Assembly (NCBI RefSeq): GCF_000633355.1
Contig: NZ_AYMQ01000056.1
Coordinates: 84,658 to 148,657, forward strand
Source of the DNA: Serratia sp. H1w
GTDB lineage: Bacteria; Pseudomonadota; Gammaproteobacteria; Enterobacterales; Enterobacteriaceae
Length of the DNA stretch: 64,000 nt
Direction: 5' to 3'
The notes beneath the pieces were generated by a model. That model was not told the DNA's origin. It did not search any database and saw only the letters and a program-made list of their open reading frames with translations. Within the stretch, counting starts at the first letter, position 1, and each line of letters begins with the position of its first letter. Below are positions 9,226 through 18,452 of this stretch, piece after piece. Position numbers and translations under genes: made by a program.

Positions 9226-11478
9226 ATGGCCGCCATCGCTTTGGTGATAGGGATGCTGCCAATACTGTGGTTACCCCAATTGCCGTCGTTACCTGTATTG
9301 CTAGGGTTGGCGGTTGTGGCGTTGTGGCTATGGCGTCATAAACCGAACCCATGGGGCCGGGCACTGTGCTGCTGCCTGCTGGGTTTTATCTACGCCACCG
9401 GCAGCGCCAACCTGCTGATGCAACAGGTAGCAACATTAACGACTAGCGGCGATAAAGTCGTGATAGCCTCCGTGCAAAGCATTTGGCTGGATGGGGCTGA
9501 GATGCCACAGGTTCAACTGCGTATAGAGCAGGTCAGTGGGCATTGGTTGGTTCCCGCGCTGTTCTTTAAGGCTAACTGGCGCGGTGAAAAGCCCTGTGCG
9601 GGTCAACGTTGGGAACTGAAGGTTCGTTTCCGTCCGGTGCACAGCAGCCTGAATGAAGGGGGATTTAACGGGCAACGCTGGGCGATTGCCAATCGGCAAC
9701 CGTTGCAGGGTTTTATACGAACCGCAACTATGTTGAATGAGGGCTGCTACTGGCGGCAGCACATCGTTAAGCAGACGGATCAAGCGCTCATGCCGCTGGC
9801 GCAACGCTCGGTGTTGCTAGCGCTAGCCTTTGGTGAGCGGGCACTGATGGGTAATGAGCTGCGTGGGCAACTGATGAAAACCGGTGTGGCTCACCTGATG
9901 GCTATTTCTGGTCTACATATTTCCCTTGCCGGAGCCTTTGCCTGGGGGCTGGCGCGTGGCGTACAGTATTTATTGCCTGCGCGTTATATCGGCTACCGCT
10001 TCCCGTTGATCGTTGGCTGGCTGATGGCGCTGTGCTATGTCTGGTTAGCAGGGGGACAACCTCCGGCGATGCGTGCCTTTATCGCCTTGTCCCTATGGTT
10101 CTGGCTTCGTCTCAACGGCGTTATCTGTACTTCCTGGCAAATCTGGCTGTGGTGTATCAGCCTATTGTTGCTGTGTGATCCGATGTCCGTGCTCTCGGAC
10201 AGTCTCTGGCTTTCCGCCTTGGCGGTTGCGGCTTTAATCTTCTGGTTTGAATGGGCAGCGCTGCCAAGGCGTTTCAGCGCATTTTGGGGCTGGGCACCTT
10301 TGCGTTGGCTGCACATCCAACTGGGGATGACGCTGTTGCTGATGCCATTACAGTTTGGCTTGTTTCATGGCTTGAGCTGGACATCGTTGCCCGCCAACCT
10401 GTGGGCGGTACCGATTGTTTCCCTGCTATCGGTGCCGTTGATCTTGCTGGCATTGATGCTGTTCTTTATTCCGCCGCTAAGTCGCTGGTGTTGGCAACTG
10501 GCCGATCTTACCGTTGGTTGGGCCCTATGGCCGCTACCTTGGCTCGAACAGGGGTGGCTACAGGTAGGCGCTGCCCTGCTGCATTTTAGCGTCTTTGGCT
10601 GGTTGGCGGTGGTTTGCTGGCGCTTTCGCTGGTGGTTTTACTTTCCTGTCGGTTGTGCCGTCGTTGTGCTGGGGGGCTTACTCTGGCGGGAAAGGGCACC
10701 AGATTATCGCTGGAGGGTCGATATGATCGACGTGGGCCACGGCCTGGCCGTGGTGATCGAAAAGCAGGGCAAAGCGGTTATCTATGATACGGGAAACCGT
10801 TGGCAGACCTCCAGCGCGGCAGAACGCATGATCTTGCCATTATTGCGTTGGCGGCAGATAGCGCTGGAGCAAATCATTATCAGCCATAGTCATCTGGATC
10901 ATATTGGTGGTTTGCCGGTATTGGCAGCGGCGTTCCCGCAGGCCAGTGTACGTACGCCGATAATCAACGTTGGCCCACTGCCTTGCGTACAAGGGCAGCG
11001 TTGGGTGTGGCGCGGGCTAAACTTTCAGGTACTGTGGCCGCCAGAGCGAAAAGAGCAGGCAGGTAATGATGATTCCTGCGTCGTACGTGTCGATGATGGG
11101 AAGTTCAGCCTGTTGTTGACTGGCGATATTGAAAGCCGGGCCGAGCAGGCGTTGCTGAAGCAACGTGCGAATTTACCCAGCACGTTCCTCCAGGTACCAC
11201 ATCACGGCAGCAAGACATCTTCAACGCCGCCATTCTTGCGGGCTGTTGCCCCTGAGTTGGCTTTAGCCTCGGCTTCTCGTTACAACGTCTGGCGCTTACC
11301 CGCAGAGAAAATCGTCAAACGCTACCGGGAAAATCACATTTCCTGGCGTGATACGGCCCGCTCAGGGCAGTTGAGCCTGCTGTTTTATGATAACTATTGG
11401 CAGGTTAAAGGCTTTCGCGAACAACTAAATCCGCGTTGGTACCATCAGCGGTTTGGCGTCGAGGGTGATAATGAGTAG
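9226..11478 (+). CDS. comEC: ComEC/Rec2 family inner-membrane DNA channel protein (YcaI)
   Basis: 750 residues from the ATG at 9226. ComEC proteins carry single-stranded DNA across the inner membrane; the enteric homologue YcaI is needed for growth on DNA as a nutrient. N-terminal hydrophobic helices are followed by an OB-type domain with SLNEGGFNGQRW (about 142-153). The competence domain comes next, with about eight membrane helices (from TGVAHLMAISGLHISLAG). A C-terminal metallo-beta-lactamase domain has the motif HSHLDH at about 554-559 and PHHGSKTSS. The start is uncertain: the only strong Shine-Dalgarno (AAGGAG, 9195-9200) fits an ATC codon at 9208 better than the ATG at 9226, and E. 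coli YcaI begins several residues earlier than this ATG. Confidence 0.93.
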   Translation: MAAIALVIGMLPILWLPQLPSLPVLLGLAVVALWLWRHKPNPWGRALCCCLLGFIYATGSANLLMQQVATLTTSGDKVVIASVQSIWLDGAEMPQVQLRIEQVSGHWLVPALFFKANWRGEKPCAGQRWELKVRFRPVHSSLNEGGFNGQRWAIANRQPLQGFIRTATMLNEGCYWRQHIVKQTDQALMPLAQRSVLLALAFGERALMGNELRGQLMKTGVAHLMAISGLHISLAGAFAWGLARGVQYLLPARYIGYRFPLIVGWLMALCYVWLAGGQPPAMRAFIALSLWFWLRLNGVICTSWQIWLWCISLLLLCDPMSVLSDSLWLSALAVAALIFWFEWAALPRRFSAFWGWAPLRWLHIQLGMTLLLMPLQFGLFHGLSWTSLPANLWAVPIVSLLSVPLILLALMLFFIPPLSRWCWQLADLTVGWALWPLPWLEQGWLQVGAALLHFSVFGWLAVVCWRFRWWFYFPVGCAVVVLGGLLWRERAPDYRWRVDMIDVGHGLAVVIEKQGKAVIYDTGNRWQTSSAAERMILPLLRWRQIALEQIIISHSHLDHIGGLPVLAAAFPQASVRTPIINVGPLPCVQGQRWVWRGLNFQVLWPPERKEQAGNDDSCVVRVDDGKFSLLLTGDIESRAEQALLKQRANLPSTFLQVPHHGSKTSSTPPFLRAVAPELALASASRYNVWRLPAEKIVKRYRENHISWRDTARSGQLSLLFYDNYWQVKGFREQLNPRWYHQRFGVEGDNE

Positions 11479-11513
11479 AATAGGCCGCTATTTCTTCCGA
11501 TGCTGGTATTTGC

Positions 11514-13259
11514 ATGATGAATGATAAAGATCTTTCCACCTGGCAGACATTTCGTCGCCTCTGGCCGATGATAAAACCCTACCGTACCGGGTTGACTGTC
11601 GCAGCCGTTGCGTTAGTGTTCAACGCAGGCGGGGATGCGCTGATGCTGTCCCTGCTCAAGCCGCTATTGGATGGATTTGGCAAAACCGACAGCCGCGTGT
11701 TGCTCTGGATGCCTCTGGTAGTTATTGGCCTGATGATCATGCGTGGTATCACCAGCTATATCTCCACCTACTGTATTTCCTGGGTGTCTGGCATGGTGGT
11801 GATGCAAATGCGTCGCCGTCTGTTCGGCCATATGATGAGAATGCCGGTCGCCTTTTTTGACCAGCAGTCCACCGGGACGCTGCTTTCACGTATCACCTAT
11901 GACTCCGAGCAGGTAGCTTCCTCCTCTTCTGGTGCACTGGTTACCGTAGTGCGTGAAGGGGCCTCGATCATCGGCCTGTTTATCGTGATGTTTTATAACA
12001 GCTGGCAGCTTTCGCTGATCTTGATCGTGCTGGCACCTATCGTTGCTTTTACTATCCGCATGGTCTCCAAGCGTTTTCGTAACATCAGCAAAAACATGCA
12101 GAACACCATGGGGCAGGTAACCACCAGTGCCGAGCAGATGCTGAAAGGGCATAAAGAGGTGCTGATCTTCGGTGGCCAACAGGTGGAAACCGAACGTTTC
12201 AATACGGTCAGCAACCGCATGCGTCAGCAGGGTATGAAGCTGGTTTCTGCGTCTTCTATCTCCGACCCTATCATTCAGTTGATCGCTTCGCTGGCATTGG
12301 CGTTTGTGTTGTTCGCCGCTAGCTTCCCTAGCGTGATGGAAACATTGACCGCCGGCACCATTACCGTTGTGTTCTCCTCCATGATTGCCTTGATGCGTCC
12401 GCTGAAATCACTGACTAACGTGAATGCCCAGTTCCAACGTGGGATGGCAGCCTGCCAGACGCTGTTCTCCATCCTGGATATGGAACAGGAAAAAGACTCA
12501 GGGACTCGCCAGATCGAACGCGCCAAAGGGGACATCGAATTCCGCAACGTGACCTTCTACTACCCAGGGCGTGATACCCCGGCGCTGCGTGATATCAATC
12601 TGAGCATTTCAGAAGGTAAAACGGTGGCGTTGGTTGGTCGTTCCGGTTCAGGTAAATCGACGATTGCCAACCTGCTGACGCGCTTCTACGACATCCAGGA
12701 AGGGCAGATCCTGATGGATGGTCATGACCTGCGGGAATACACCTTGGCCTCGCTACGCGATCAGGTTGCGCTGGTATCGCAGAACGTTCACTTGTTCAAT
12801 GACACTATCGCCAACAATATTGCCTATGCTCGTGAAGAACGCTACAGCCGCGAAGAGATTGAGAAAGCGGCGCGCATGGCCTATGCCACCGACTTTATTG
12901 ATAAAATGGAGAAAGGTCTGGATACGGTGATTGGTGAGAACGGCGTGATGCTTTCCGGTGGGCAGCGTCAACGTATTGCCATCGCTCGTGCCTTGCTGCG
13001 CGATTGTCCGATCCTGATCCTGGATGAAGCGACCTCCGCGCTGGATACCGAATCCGAACGTGCGATCCAGTCGGCGTTGGACGAGCTACAGAAAAACCGT
13101 ACCTCGCTGGTGATTGCCCACCGCCTGTCAACCATCGAGAAAGCCGATGAGATCCTGGTGGTTGAAGACGGGCGTATTGTTGAACGTGGCCAGCATGCCG
13201 AGTTAATCGAGCAGAAAGGGGCTTACGCACAACTTCACCGTATGCAGTTTGGTCAGTAA
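11514..13259 (+). CDS. msbA: Lipid A/phospholipid ABC flippase
   Basis: 581 residues (582 in E. coli). A half-transporter homodimer that flips core-lipid A across the inner membrane using ATP. Six membrane helices lie in residues 1-310. The nucleotide-binding domain has Walker [10 protein letters not shown] (375-383), signature [10 protein letters not shown], Walker [13 protein letters not shown], and the switch histidine in [12 protein letters not shown]. The N-terminus [17 protein letters not shown] aligns with E. coli [10 protein letters not shown], supporting the first of two tandem ATGs. No strong ribosome site is visible, so translation may depend on comEC upstream. lpxK overlaps the stop codon. 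Confidence 0.98.
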   Translation: MMNDKDLSTWQTFRRLWPMIKPYRTGLTVAAVALVFNAGGDALMLSLLKPLLDGFGKTDSRVLLWMPLVVIGLMIMRGITSYISTYCISWVSGMVVMQMRRRLFGHMMRMPVAFFDQQSTGTLLSRITYDSEQVASSSSGALVTVVREGASIIGLFIVMFYNSWQLSLILIVLAPIVAFTIRMVSKRFRNISKNMQNTMGQVTTSAEQMLKGHKEVLIFGGQQVETERFNTVSNRMRQQGMKLVSASSISDPIIQLIASLALAFVLFAASFPSVMETLTAGTITVVFSSMIALMRPLKSLTNVNAQFQRGMAACQTLFSILDMEQEKDSGTRQIERAKGDIEFRNVTFYYPGRDTPALRDINLSISEGKTVALVGRSGSGKSTIANLLTRFYDIQEGQILMDGHDLREYTLASLRDQVALVSQNVHLFNDTIANNIAYAREERYSREEIEKAARMAYATDFIDKMEKGLDTVIGENGVMLSGGQRQRIAIARALLRDCPILILDEATSALDTESERAIQSALDELQKNRTSLVIAHRLSTIEKADEILVVEDGRIVERGQHAELIEQKGAYAQLHRMQFGQ

Positions 13260-14236
13260 TGATCGAGCGCATCTGGTCCGGTAGTTCACTGATATACCTG
13301 CTGCTGTTGCCGTTTTCCTGGCTGTATGGCCTGGTGAGCGGTCTGATCCGCCTTAGCTACCGCTGCGGTTTACGCAAAAGTTGGCGCGCGCCGGTGCCTG
13401 TCGTTATTGTGGGCAACCTCACTGCGGGGGGGAACGGTAAAACGCCGATGGTGATCTGGCTGGTGGAGCAGTTACAGCAGCGTGGCTACCGGGTCGGCGT
13501 GGTTTCCAGAGGCTATGGCGGCAAATCGGCTGTCTATCCGTTGGTGCTGAACGAGCAAACCACCACCCGACAGGCCGGCGATGAGCCGGTGCTGATCTAT
13601 CAGCGTACCGGGGCACCGGTGGCTATTTCGCCGAAGCGTGCCGAAGCGGTGCAAGCCTTGCTAAACCAGGGTGAACTGGATTTGATCATCACCGACGACG
13701 GCCTCCAGCACTATGCCTTGCAGCGTGATTTTGAGCTGGTGGTCATCGATGGCGTGCGTCGTTTTGGTAATGGCTGGTGGTTACCCGCAGGCCCAATGCG
13801 TGAACGTGTTGCCCGCTTAAAAACGGTGAATGCCTGCGTGGCAAATGGGGGGATCGCCCAACCCGGAGAGATCGCCATGAAGCTCCGGGCGCAGGATGCG
13901 GTGAATATCGCCAGCGGTGAACGCCGTCCGGCGATCGAACTGCCCCACGTGGTGGCTATGGCTGGGATCGGCCATCCACCACGCTTTTTCGCCACGTTGG
14001 AAAAGTTGGGGGTTGAGGTCGATCGCGAAGTGGCCTTTGCCGATCATCAGGAATACCATCACGGGCAGTTAGCCGCACTGGTGAGCCAGGGCCAAACGCT
14101 GCTGATGACCGAGAAGGATGCGGTGAAATGCCGTGCCTTTGCCCAGCCTGACTGGTGGTATCTGCCGGTTGAGGCGGTGCTTCCCACCGAACAGGCCGAG
14201 CAACTGCTGCAAGACATCCAAAAGTTGGTCAAATAA
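13259..14236 (+). CDS. lpxK: Tetraacyldisaccharide 4'-kinase
   Basis: 325 residues (328 in E. coli). It adds the 4'-phosphate to the lipid A precursor, giving lipid IV-A. The start overlaps the msbA stop (TAATG at 13257-13261), so the two are translationally coupled and supply successive steps of lipid A maturation. An N-terminal membrane helix (residues 9-30) is followed by the P-loop variant [12 protein letters not shown] (53-64), the catalytic-region [14 protein letters not shown], and FADHQEYHH, all typical of LpxK. It meets hglS tail to tail with one base between the stops, so no room is left for a terminator. Confidence 0.97.
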   Translation: MIERIWSGSSLIYLLLLPFSWLYGLVSGLIRLSYRCGLRKSWRAPVPVVIVGNLTAGGNGKTPMVIWLVEQLQQRGYRVGVVSRGYGGKSAVYPLVLNEQTTTRQAGDEPVLIYQRTGAPVAISPKRAEAVQALLNQGELDLIITDDGLQHYALQRDFELVVIDGVRRFGNGWWLPAGPMRERVARLKTVNACVANGGIAQPGEIAMKLRAQDAVNIASGERRPAIELPHVVAMAGIGHPPRFFATLEKLGVEVDREVAFADHQEYHHGQLAALVSQGQTLLMTEKDAVKCRAFAQPDWWYLPVEAVLPTEQAEQLLQDIQKLVK

Positions 14237-14237
14237 T

Positions 14238-15644
14238 TCAAGCTTCCAATGCGCGCAGTCCCAGGGCTTGCGCGCAAGCTTGCAGTGAGCGCTGTTGTGT
14301 TTGCTGGTAGAGTTCCATTTCATCAATCACGCTAACCCCTAATGCCTGTTCAAACGCCGTACGGCTTGATGCCGCCGCATACTGCGTATGGCGGCTATCC
14401 CCCAGATTCGACTGAAAAATCCCGGCGGCACTGACCGGCAGGAAATCTTCATACACCAGCGGCTGGAAGCGGATGTAGTCCAGAGCGATGAGTTGTTCGA
14501 GCGTGCTGTGCTGCTCTATGGTGTCTTTTGCCGCCAGCCCGCACTCGGTAGGGAAATAGCGGAACCAGGCTAATTGTTGCAGTCGTAGTGTATTGTAATC
14601 ATCTGGGAAAGCCCGGAAATGTTCAGCCAGCAGTTGGTAATAGCGTGGCGCGTTATCTTCCGTGGCCGGGACTTGTAATTCATCCTGGGTGGCCTGTAGC
14701 AGGCGATCGTAAAGCGCTCGCCCTTTGGCGGTCAGGGCCACGCCCCGTTGTTCAATCTCACCGAAACGCGCGGTGTGATGCCCTCGCACCTGTTGACCAT
14801 CCGCTTCGATAAACAGCACTTCTTCCTCTAACGCTTTGAAACTGGTCTGGCGTAACAGGATAGGGCAGTGGCGCGTCGGCGGGCCTTCGATCACCGCTTT
14901 AGGCGGAATACCGCGTTCCGGCATTGCCGCTTGTACCCGATCGATATCCAGCGTTCTTGGCGTCAGATGATTGATATGGGGCCCTTTGAAGGCGACGATA
15001 TCGGCGATCAGGCGATGTTGCTGGTGCAATTGTTGATACTCGCTGGCGCTGACGGTGGCCAAACGGTGCCAACGGAAAGTTTCTAGCGCTTGGGCAACGA
15101 ATTCCTGTGCCTGCTCGGCATCTAGTCCGCCCTGAACCTCGTGTAACGCCATCAACTCCAAGGCACGCTCGGTAAAAATGCGGCGACGATCCAGCAGCCG
15201 TTGTGCCAGTTCGCGTAGCGCCACATTCTCGATCAACTCGAGTCGTAACAGCGAGGTGAAGATGCGGAACGGGCTGGCTTGTAGATCGGCTTCATGCACG
15301 GCGCGAAAGGCGGTGGAGTGGACGGGGACACCGGCAACGGTCAGATCGTAATAACCCACTGCCGACATCCCCATCACGGCAAACAACCGCCGTAAGATCT
15401 GCAACTCGGCAGCGGTACCAACGCGAATAGCGCCGTGGCGCTCCATAGATAATCGACCGATTTCACCGGTAATCTGTAACCCGTGGGCCAAGGCGGAGTC
15501 TTCACTCAGCACCTGCCGGTTGGTTTCTGCGACCAGTTCGATCAAGTCTCCGTACAGTGGCACCTCTTGTTGATACATGGCCGACATCGCCAGGGAAAAT
15601 TTGGCGCGAATTTCATTCGGCGAGACGAAGTGCAGGTCGATCAT
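14238..15644 (-). CDS. hglS: HglS/YdcJ-type 2-oxoadipate dioxygenase/decarboxylase (DUF1338, VOC fold)
   Basis: 468 residues. The Pseudomonas putida enzyme converts 2-oxoadipate to D-2-hydroxyglutarate in lysine catabolism, using non-haem iron; E. coli YdcJ is a homologue. The expected metal ligands are present: His70 in MERHGAIRVG, His226 in KGPHINHLTPR, and Glu296 in FGEIEQRG (Glu294 in the P. putida protein). The substrate-region YYDLTVAGVPVHSTAFR is also present. AAGGAG lies 8 bp before the ATG. In E. coli the homologue lies far away; here it sits between lpxK and the csp genes. No other lysine-degradation gene is visible, so the substrate in this organism is inferred from the family only. 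Confidence 0.85.
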   Translation of the reverse strand: MIDLHFVSPNEIRAKFSLAMSAMYQQEVPLYGDLIELVAETNRQVLSEDSALAHGLQITGEIGRLSMERHGAIRVGTAAELQILRRLFAVMGMSAVGYYDLTVAGVPVHSTAFRAVHEADLQASPFRIFTSLLRLELIENVALRELAQRLLDRRRIFTERALELMALHEVQGGLDAEQAQEFVAQALETFRWHRLATVSASEYQQLHQQHRLIADIVAFKGPHINHLTPRTLDIDRVQAAMPERGIPPKAVIEGPPTRHCPILLRQTSFKALEEEVLFIEADGQQVRGHHTARFGEIEQRGVALTAKGRALYDRLLQATQDELQVPATEDNAPRYYQLLAEHFRAFPDDYNTLRLQQLAWFRYFPTECGLAAKDTIEQHSTLEQLIALDYIRFQPLVYEDFLPVSAAGIFQSNLGDSRHTQYAAASSRTAFEQALGVSVIDEMELYQQTQQRSLQACAQALGLRALEA

Positions 15645-16002
15645 GCTGCTAGCTCCTTAGCTCAATAAAATCTGAAAAATGCGGTTTAGGCCGCCAATAG
15701 TGCTGGCTGGATGCGCACTTACCGTGTTTTTGACTCAAGTCTAGTCAGTTGGTTCGTGATTTGTTATCGATTGGCTAACGATATTAGTGTTTTATGCGTT
15801 AGCTCTCATTTGCAGCGATCGCCGCTAAGGATGAGTAAGGGGAGGAATGTTCCCGGAGTGGGGTTAAAATTGCAGTAATTAAATTTATTAAAATCAGAGT
15901 CATAAGAATTTTCTTTGCCAGCATAGCTAAAAAGTGTGATAAACCTCTTGTCTTGATGATGAGTTTATGAGTAAATGCATACCGGCCTGTGATGCAGCGC
16001 TA

Positions 16003-16161
16003 TTTATGTACGAGTATAGAGTCAAGTAGTTCCTCCCAAGACGTTATCATCTGATTCCGCTTCAAAGACGAACCTTCTAAGTACCTGCCATAAGTAATGA
16101 TTCTGACAAACGGCCAAATTGCCATAGGGCAGGTTTTGTAAATATTTAAAAGGTAATAGTA
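16003..16161 (+). promoter_or_regulatory. Long cspA-type 5' leader (cold-shock thermosensor) and the gap before it
   Basis: The gene-free stretch 15645-16161 (517 bp) is A+T-rich and separates the divergent hglS and cold-shock genes. Its last part ends in TTAAAAGGTAATAGTA before the ATG, which resembles the TTAAAGGTAATACACT that ends the E. coli cspA leader. In E. coli that leader is about 160 nt and refolds at low temperature to allow translation. The left boundary given here assumes the same leader length and is not mapped. I see no gene in 15645-16002. Confidence 0.55.
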
Positions 16162-16371
16162 ATGTCTAAGAAGACTGGTCAGGTTAAGTGGTTCAATGAA
16201 AGTAAAGGTTTTGGTTTTATTGAACAGCAAGATGGCGGCAAGGATGTATTCGTACACTTCTCTGCAATCATGACCGACGGTTTCAAGACTCTGGCAGAAG
16301 GCCAGCGTGTTGAGTATACCATTCAGGACAGCCCGCGCGGGCCGGCTGCCGCCAACGTTGTTGCTCTGTAA
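16162..16371 (+). CDS. Cold-shock protein, CspA family
   Basis: 69 residues forming one cold-shock domain, an RNA/ssDNA chaperone fold. The RNP1 motif KGFGFI and RNP2 motif VFVHF are intact, with the aromatic set of CspA (the WF pair, the two Phe of RNP1, Phe-His-Phe of RNP2) all in place. The sequence fits the CspA/B/G/E group; I cannot tell which E. coli paralogue is closest. AAAGGT lies 9 bp upstream and the leader looks cspA-like, so cold induction is likely. It is followed by a clear terminator and then a second, diverged csp gene. Confidence 0.93.
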   Translation: MSKKTGQVKWFNESKGFGFIEQQDGGKDVFVHFSAIMTDGFKTLAEGQRVEYTIQDSPRGPAAANVVAL

Positions 16372-16456
16372 GTTTACAGGTCACCGCGTTACGAGAGCTT
16401 AATACAACCATAATGATGCCTTGGCGCTGATTTATGCGGAAGATATTAGGTTCAAC

Positions 16457-16482
16457 AAGCCCGCTTTTTGGCGGGTTTTTTA
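16457..16482 (+). terminator. Rho-independent terminator of the first csp gene
   Basis: CCCGC (16460-16464) pairs with GCGGG (16471-16475), followed by six T residues and a further T-rich stretch. Confidence 0.8.
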
Positions 16483-16531
16483 ATTTTTGCTCACGAGAGG
16501 TTTGTTACGAAAAACTTTAGGATGGGCTGGT

Positions 16532-16572
16532 AGCATCCAAACAATAATAACAAGAACGTTGTTAGGGATGCT
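16532..16572 (+). promoter_or_regulatory. Two-part hairpin in the leader of the second csp gene
   Basis: AGCATCC (16532-16538) pairs with GGATGCT (16566-16572), enclosing an inner stem TAACAA (16548-16553) with TTGTTA (16559-16564) and a five-base loop. It ends a few bases before the AAAGG ribosome site, so it could gate translation. The role is inferred from position only. Confidence 0.45.
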
Positions 16573-16591
16573 CAAGTGAAAGGATATAAAT

Positions 16592-16813
16592 ATGTTTAAG
16601 AATACTGTATTAAAAATGGGCCACGTGAAATGGTTTGATCAGGCTCAAGGCTATGGTTTTATTTCACCGGTCGATGGTAGTGACGAAATTTATGTTAGCC
16701 GCCGTGCTATCGCCAATACCAAGAACAAGTCATTAAACGAAGGTCAGAACGTCGAGTTCTCGATCTATCGTAGCTCTCACGGGCTGTCAGCGGCAGACGT
16801 TATCGCGTTCTGA
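16592..16813 (+). CDS. Diverged cold-shock-domain protein with altered RNP2
   Basis: 73 residues with one cold-shock domain: MGHVKWFDQAQGYGFISPVDG and a C-terminal LSAADVIAF typical of the family. RNP1 is conservatively changed (QGYGFI). RNP2, normally VFVHF, reads IYVSRR, so the nucleic-acid-stacking His and Phe are replaced by Ser and Arg. AAAGGA lies 8 bp before the ATG at 16592, and a second ATG at 16616 (MGHVKWF) would give the usual family length. It is a paralogue of the gene 220 bp upstream, but has its own leader. It may bind other ligands or act as a modulator; the function is unknown. Confidence 0.85.
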   Translation: MFKNTVLKMGHVKWFDQAQGYGFISPVDGSDEIYVSRRAIANTKNKSLNEGQNVEFSIYRSSHGLSAADVIAF

Positions 16814-16923
16814 TCCGCACTTTCCTCGCCAGTGCCGGTGCCGCCACCCCAAGCACTGGCGAAGAAAATTTCCCCAAAATCCTCTATCATCAGGCCATTG
16901 CTCAAATGACCTTGGATATCAGG

Positions 16924-18150
16924 ATGCCAATCCCAGTTATTTCGCTTTCTTCTGCCCGCGCGCTTCATCTTGCCGCTCAAGGGCTGCTATCCCCGATCAA
17001 ACGCCAGGCTCGCCCCGATGATGTCGTTACCGCCATTGAACGTATGGGCTTGTTGCAAATTGACACCATCAGCGTGGTGGCCCGTAGCCCTTACCTGGTG
17101 CTGTTCAGCCGCCTGGGCGACTATCGGCCAGAGTGGCTGGAGCAAGCCTTGGCTAGCCGCAAGCTGTTTGAGTATTGGGCGCACGAAGCCTGTTTTCTCC
17201 CTATCGATGATTTTGGTCTGTTACGCCACCGTATGTTGCAACCGCAGGGGATGGGGTGGAAATACTCGCAAGAGTGGATGCAGCAACATCAGCAGGCTAT
17301 CGACGAACTGCTTCAACATATCGCGGTTCAGGGGCCGGTGCGCTCGGCCGATTTCAGCGCTGAGAAAAAAGGTGCTAATGGCTGGTGGGATTGGAAGCCG
17401 GAAAAACGCCATCTGGAAATTCTGTTTACCTCCGGCAAGCTGATGGTGGCGGAACGGCGTAATTTCCATCGTGTCTACGATCTCACCGAACGATTATTGC
17501 CGCAGTGGGATGACAGCGTGCACGCTCTCCCATCAGAGGTGGCACACCAACAGATGCTCAGCCGTAGCTGCCGTTATCTGGGCGTGTTTAAAGCCGAATG
17601 GCTGGCAGATTATTACCGTTTAAAACGTGTCGCACCTAAACCGTTGTTGGCAACGTTAGTGGAGCAAGGGGAGATCTCAAAGGTTGCGATTGAAGGGATG
17701 GAAGGGGAGTTTTATGTCCATCAGTCGCTCGTAGCCGAGCTGGCGTTGGCAGAGCAGGGGAAGTTGAAATCCACGGTGACCTGTTTGTTATCTCCGTTTG
17801 ATCCTGTGGTGTGGGATCGTCGGCGTGCGCTGGAACTGTTCAACTTTGATTATCGGCTGGAATGCTACACGCCAAAAGAAAAGCGCCAGTATGGTTATTT
17901 CACGCTGCCGCTGTTGCAGCGCGGCGAGTTGATTGGCCGGGTGGATGCGAAGATGCACCGTAAGCAGGGTATTTTTGAGGTGATCAGTTGCCATCTGCAA
18001 CCCGGGGTCAAGCTGGGCAAGCAACGCTGTCAGGATGTTCGTCAAGCTATTACCCGCACGGCAAAATGGCACGGGGCGCAGCGGGTCTCGTTAGGGGACG
18101 TGCCAGCAATTCTGGCTGCGGAGTGGGGACAAGGCTGGGAAGTAGAATAA
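16924..18150 (+). CDS. ycaQ: DNA interstrand-crosslink glycosylase YcaQ (winged-helix HTH_42 family)
   Basis: 408 residues from the ATG at 16924, whose MPIPVISLSSARALHLAAQGLL lines up residue for residue with the E. coli start; an in-frame ATG at 16906 would add six residues. YcaQ unhooks DNA interstrand crosslinks by cutting N-glycosyl bonds of alkylated purines. The catalytic QxD motif is Gln45-Ile-Asp47 in LLQIDTISVVARSPYLVL. Three winged-helix segments and a C-terminal beta-barrel (SPFDPVVWDRRRALELFNFDY) are recognisable. It faces the same way as the csp genes but has a 110-bp gap before it. Confidence 0.93.
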   Translation: MPIPVISLSSARALHLAAQGLLSPIKRQARPDDVVTAIERMGLLQIDTISVVARSPYLVLFSRLGDYRPEWLEQALASRKLFEYWAHEACFLPIDDFGLLRHRMLQPQGMGWKYSQEWMQQHQQAIDELLQHIAVQGPVRSADFSAEKKGANGWWDWKPEKRHLEILFTSGKLMVAERRNFHRVYDLTERLLPQWDDSVHALPSEVAHQQMLSRSCRYLGVFKAEWLADYYRLKRVAPKPLLATLVEQGEISKVAIEGMEGEFYVHQSLVAELALAEQGKLKSTVTCLLSPFDPVVWDRRRALELFNFDYRLECYTPKEKRQYGYFTLPLLQRGELIGRVDAKMHRKQGIFEVISCHLQPGVKLGKQRCQDVRQAITRTAKWHGAQRVSLGDVPAILAAEWGQGWEVE

Positions 18151-18278
18151 CGAACAACGTTGTCAACGAGGGTAAAACGAATTCCAACGTTGCCCGCTAT
18201 GTTTTTTAATTGCTGTAGTTGGCAAACAGCGCGATGATTTTATGAATACGTTTGATCATTTGCAGGTTCTCATTTTTT

Positions 18279-18294
18279 TGTGATGTATATCACA
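18279..18294. promoter_or_regulatory. Perfect CRP-type palindrome upstream of ycaR-kdsB
   Basis: TGTGATGTATATCACA matches the CRP consensus TGTGA-N6-TCACA at every fixed position, is flanked by T and A runs, and lies about 160 bp before ycaR. The rest of the 302-bp gap 18151-18452 shows no further gene; CCTGGAGGAAGC at its end is the ycaR ribosome site. Confidence 0.7.
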
Positions 18295-18452
18295 AAAAAT
18301 TCTACGCCTGCCGATTGTCCGATTCAACCCCCGCAGAAAAATTTCCCGTTCGGCAACCGTCTGAGCAAATCAGGCGGTGATTAACCGGCCCCATGGCGTT
18401 ATGCTATCCTCACGCACTTTCCCTGTTAGCATATCTTCCCCCTGGAGGAAGC

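Noticed and set aside
9226..11478. comEC as evidence of natural transformation by this organism
   Set aside because: Enteric ComEC homologues are widespread and no other competence gene is in the window, so uptake competence cannot be claimed.
16000..16257. An 85-codon minus-strand frame over the csp leader
   Set aside because: It lies in A+T-rich leader DNA, covers the csp start in antisense, and its composition is not protein-like.
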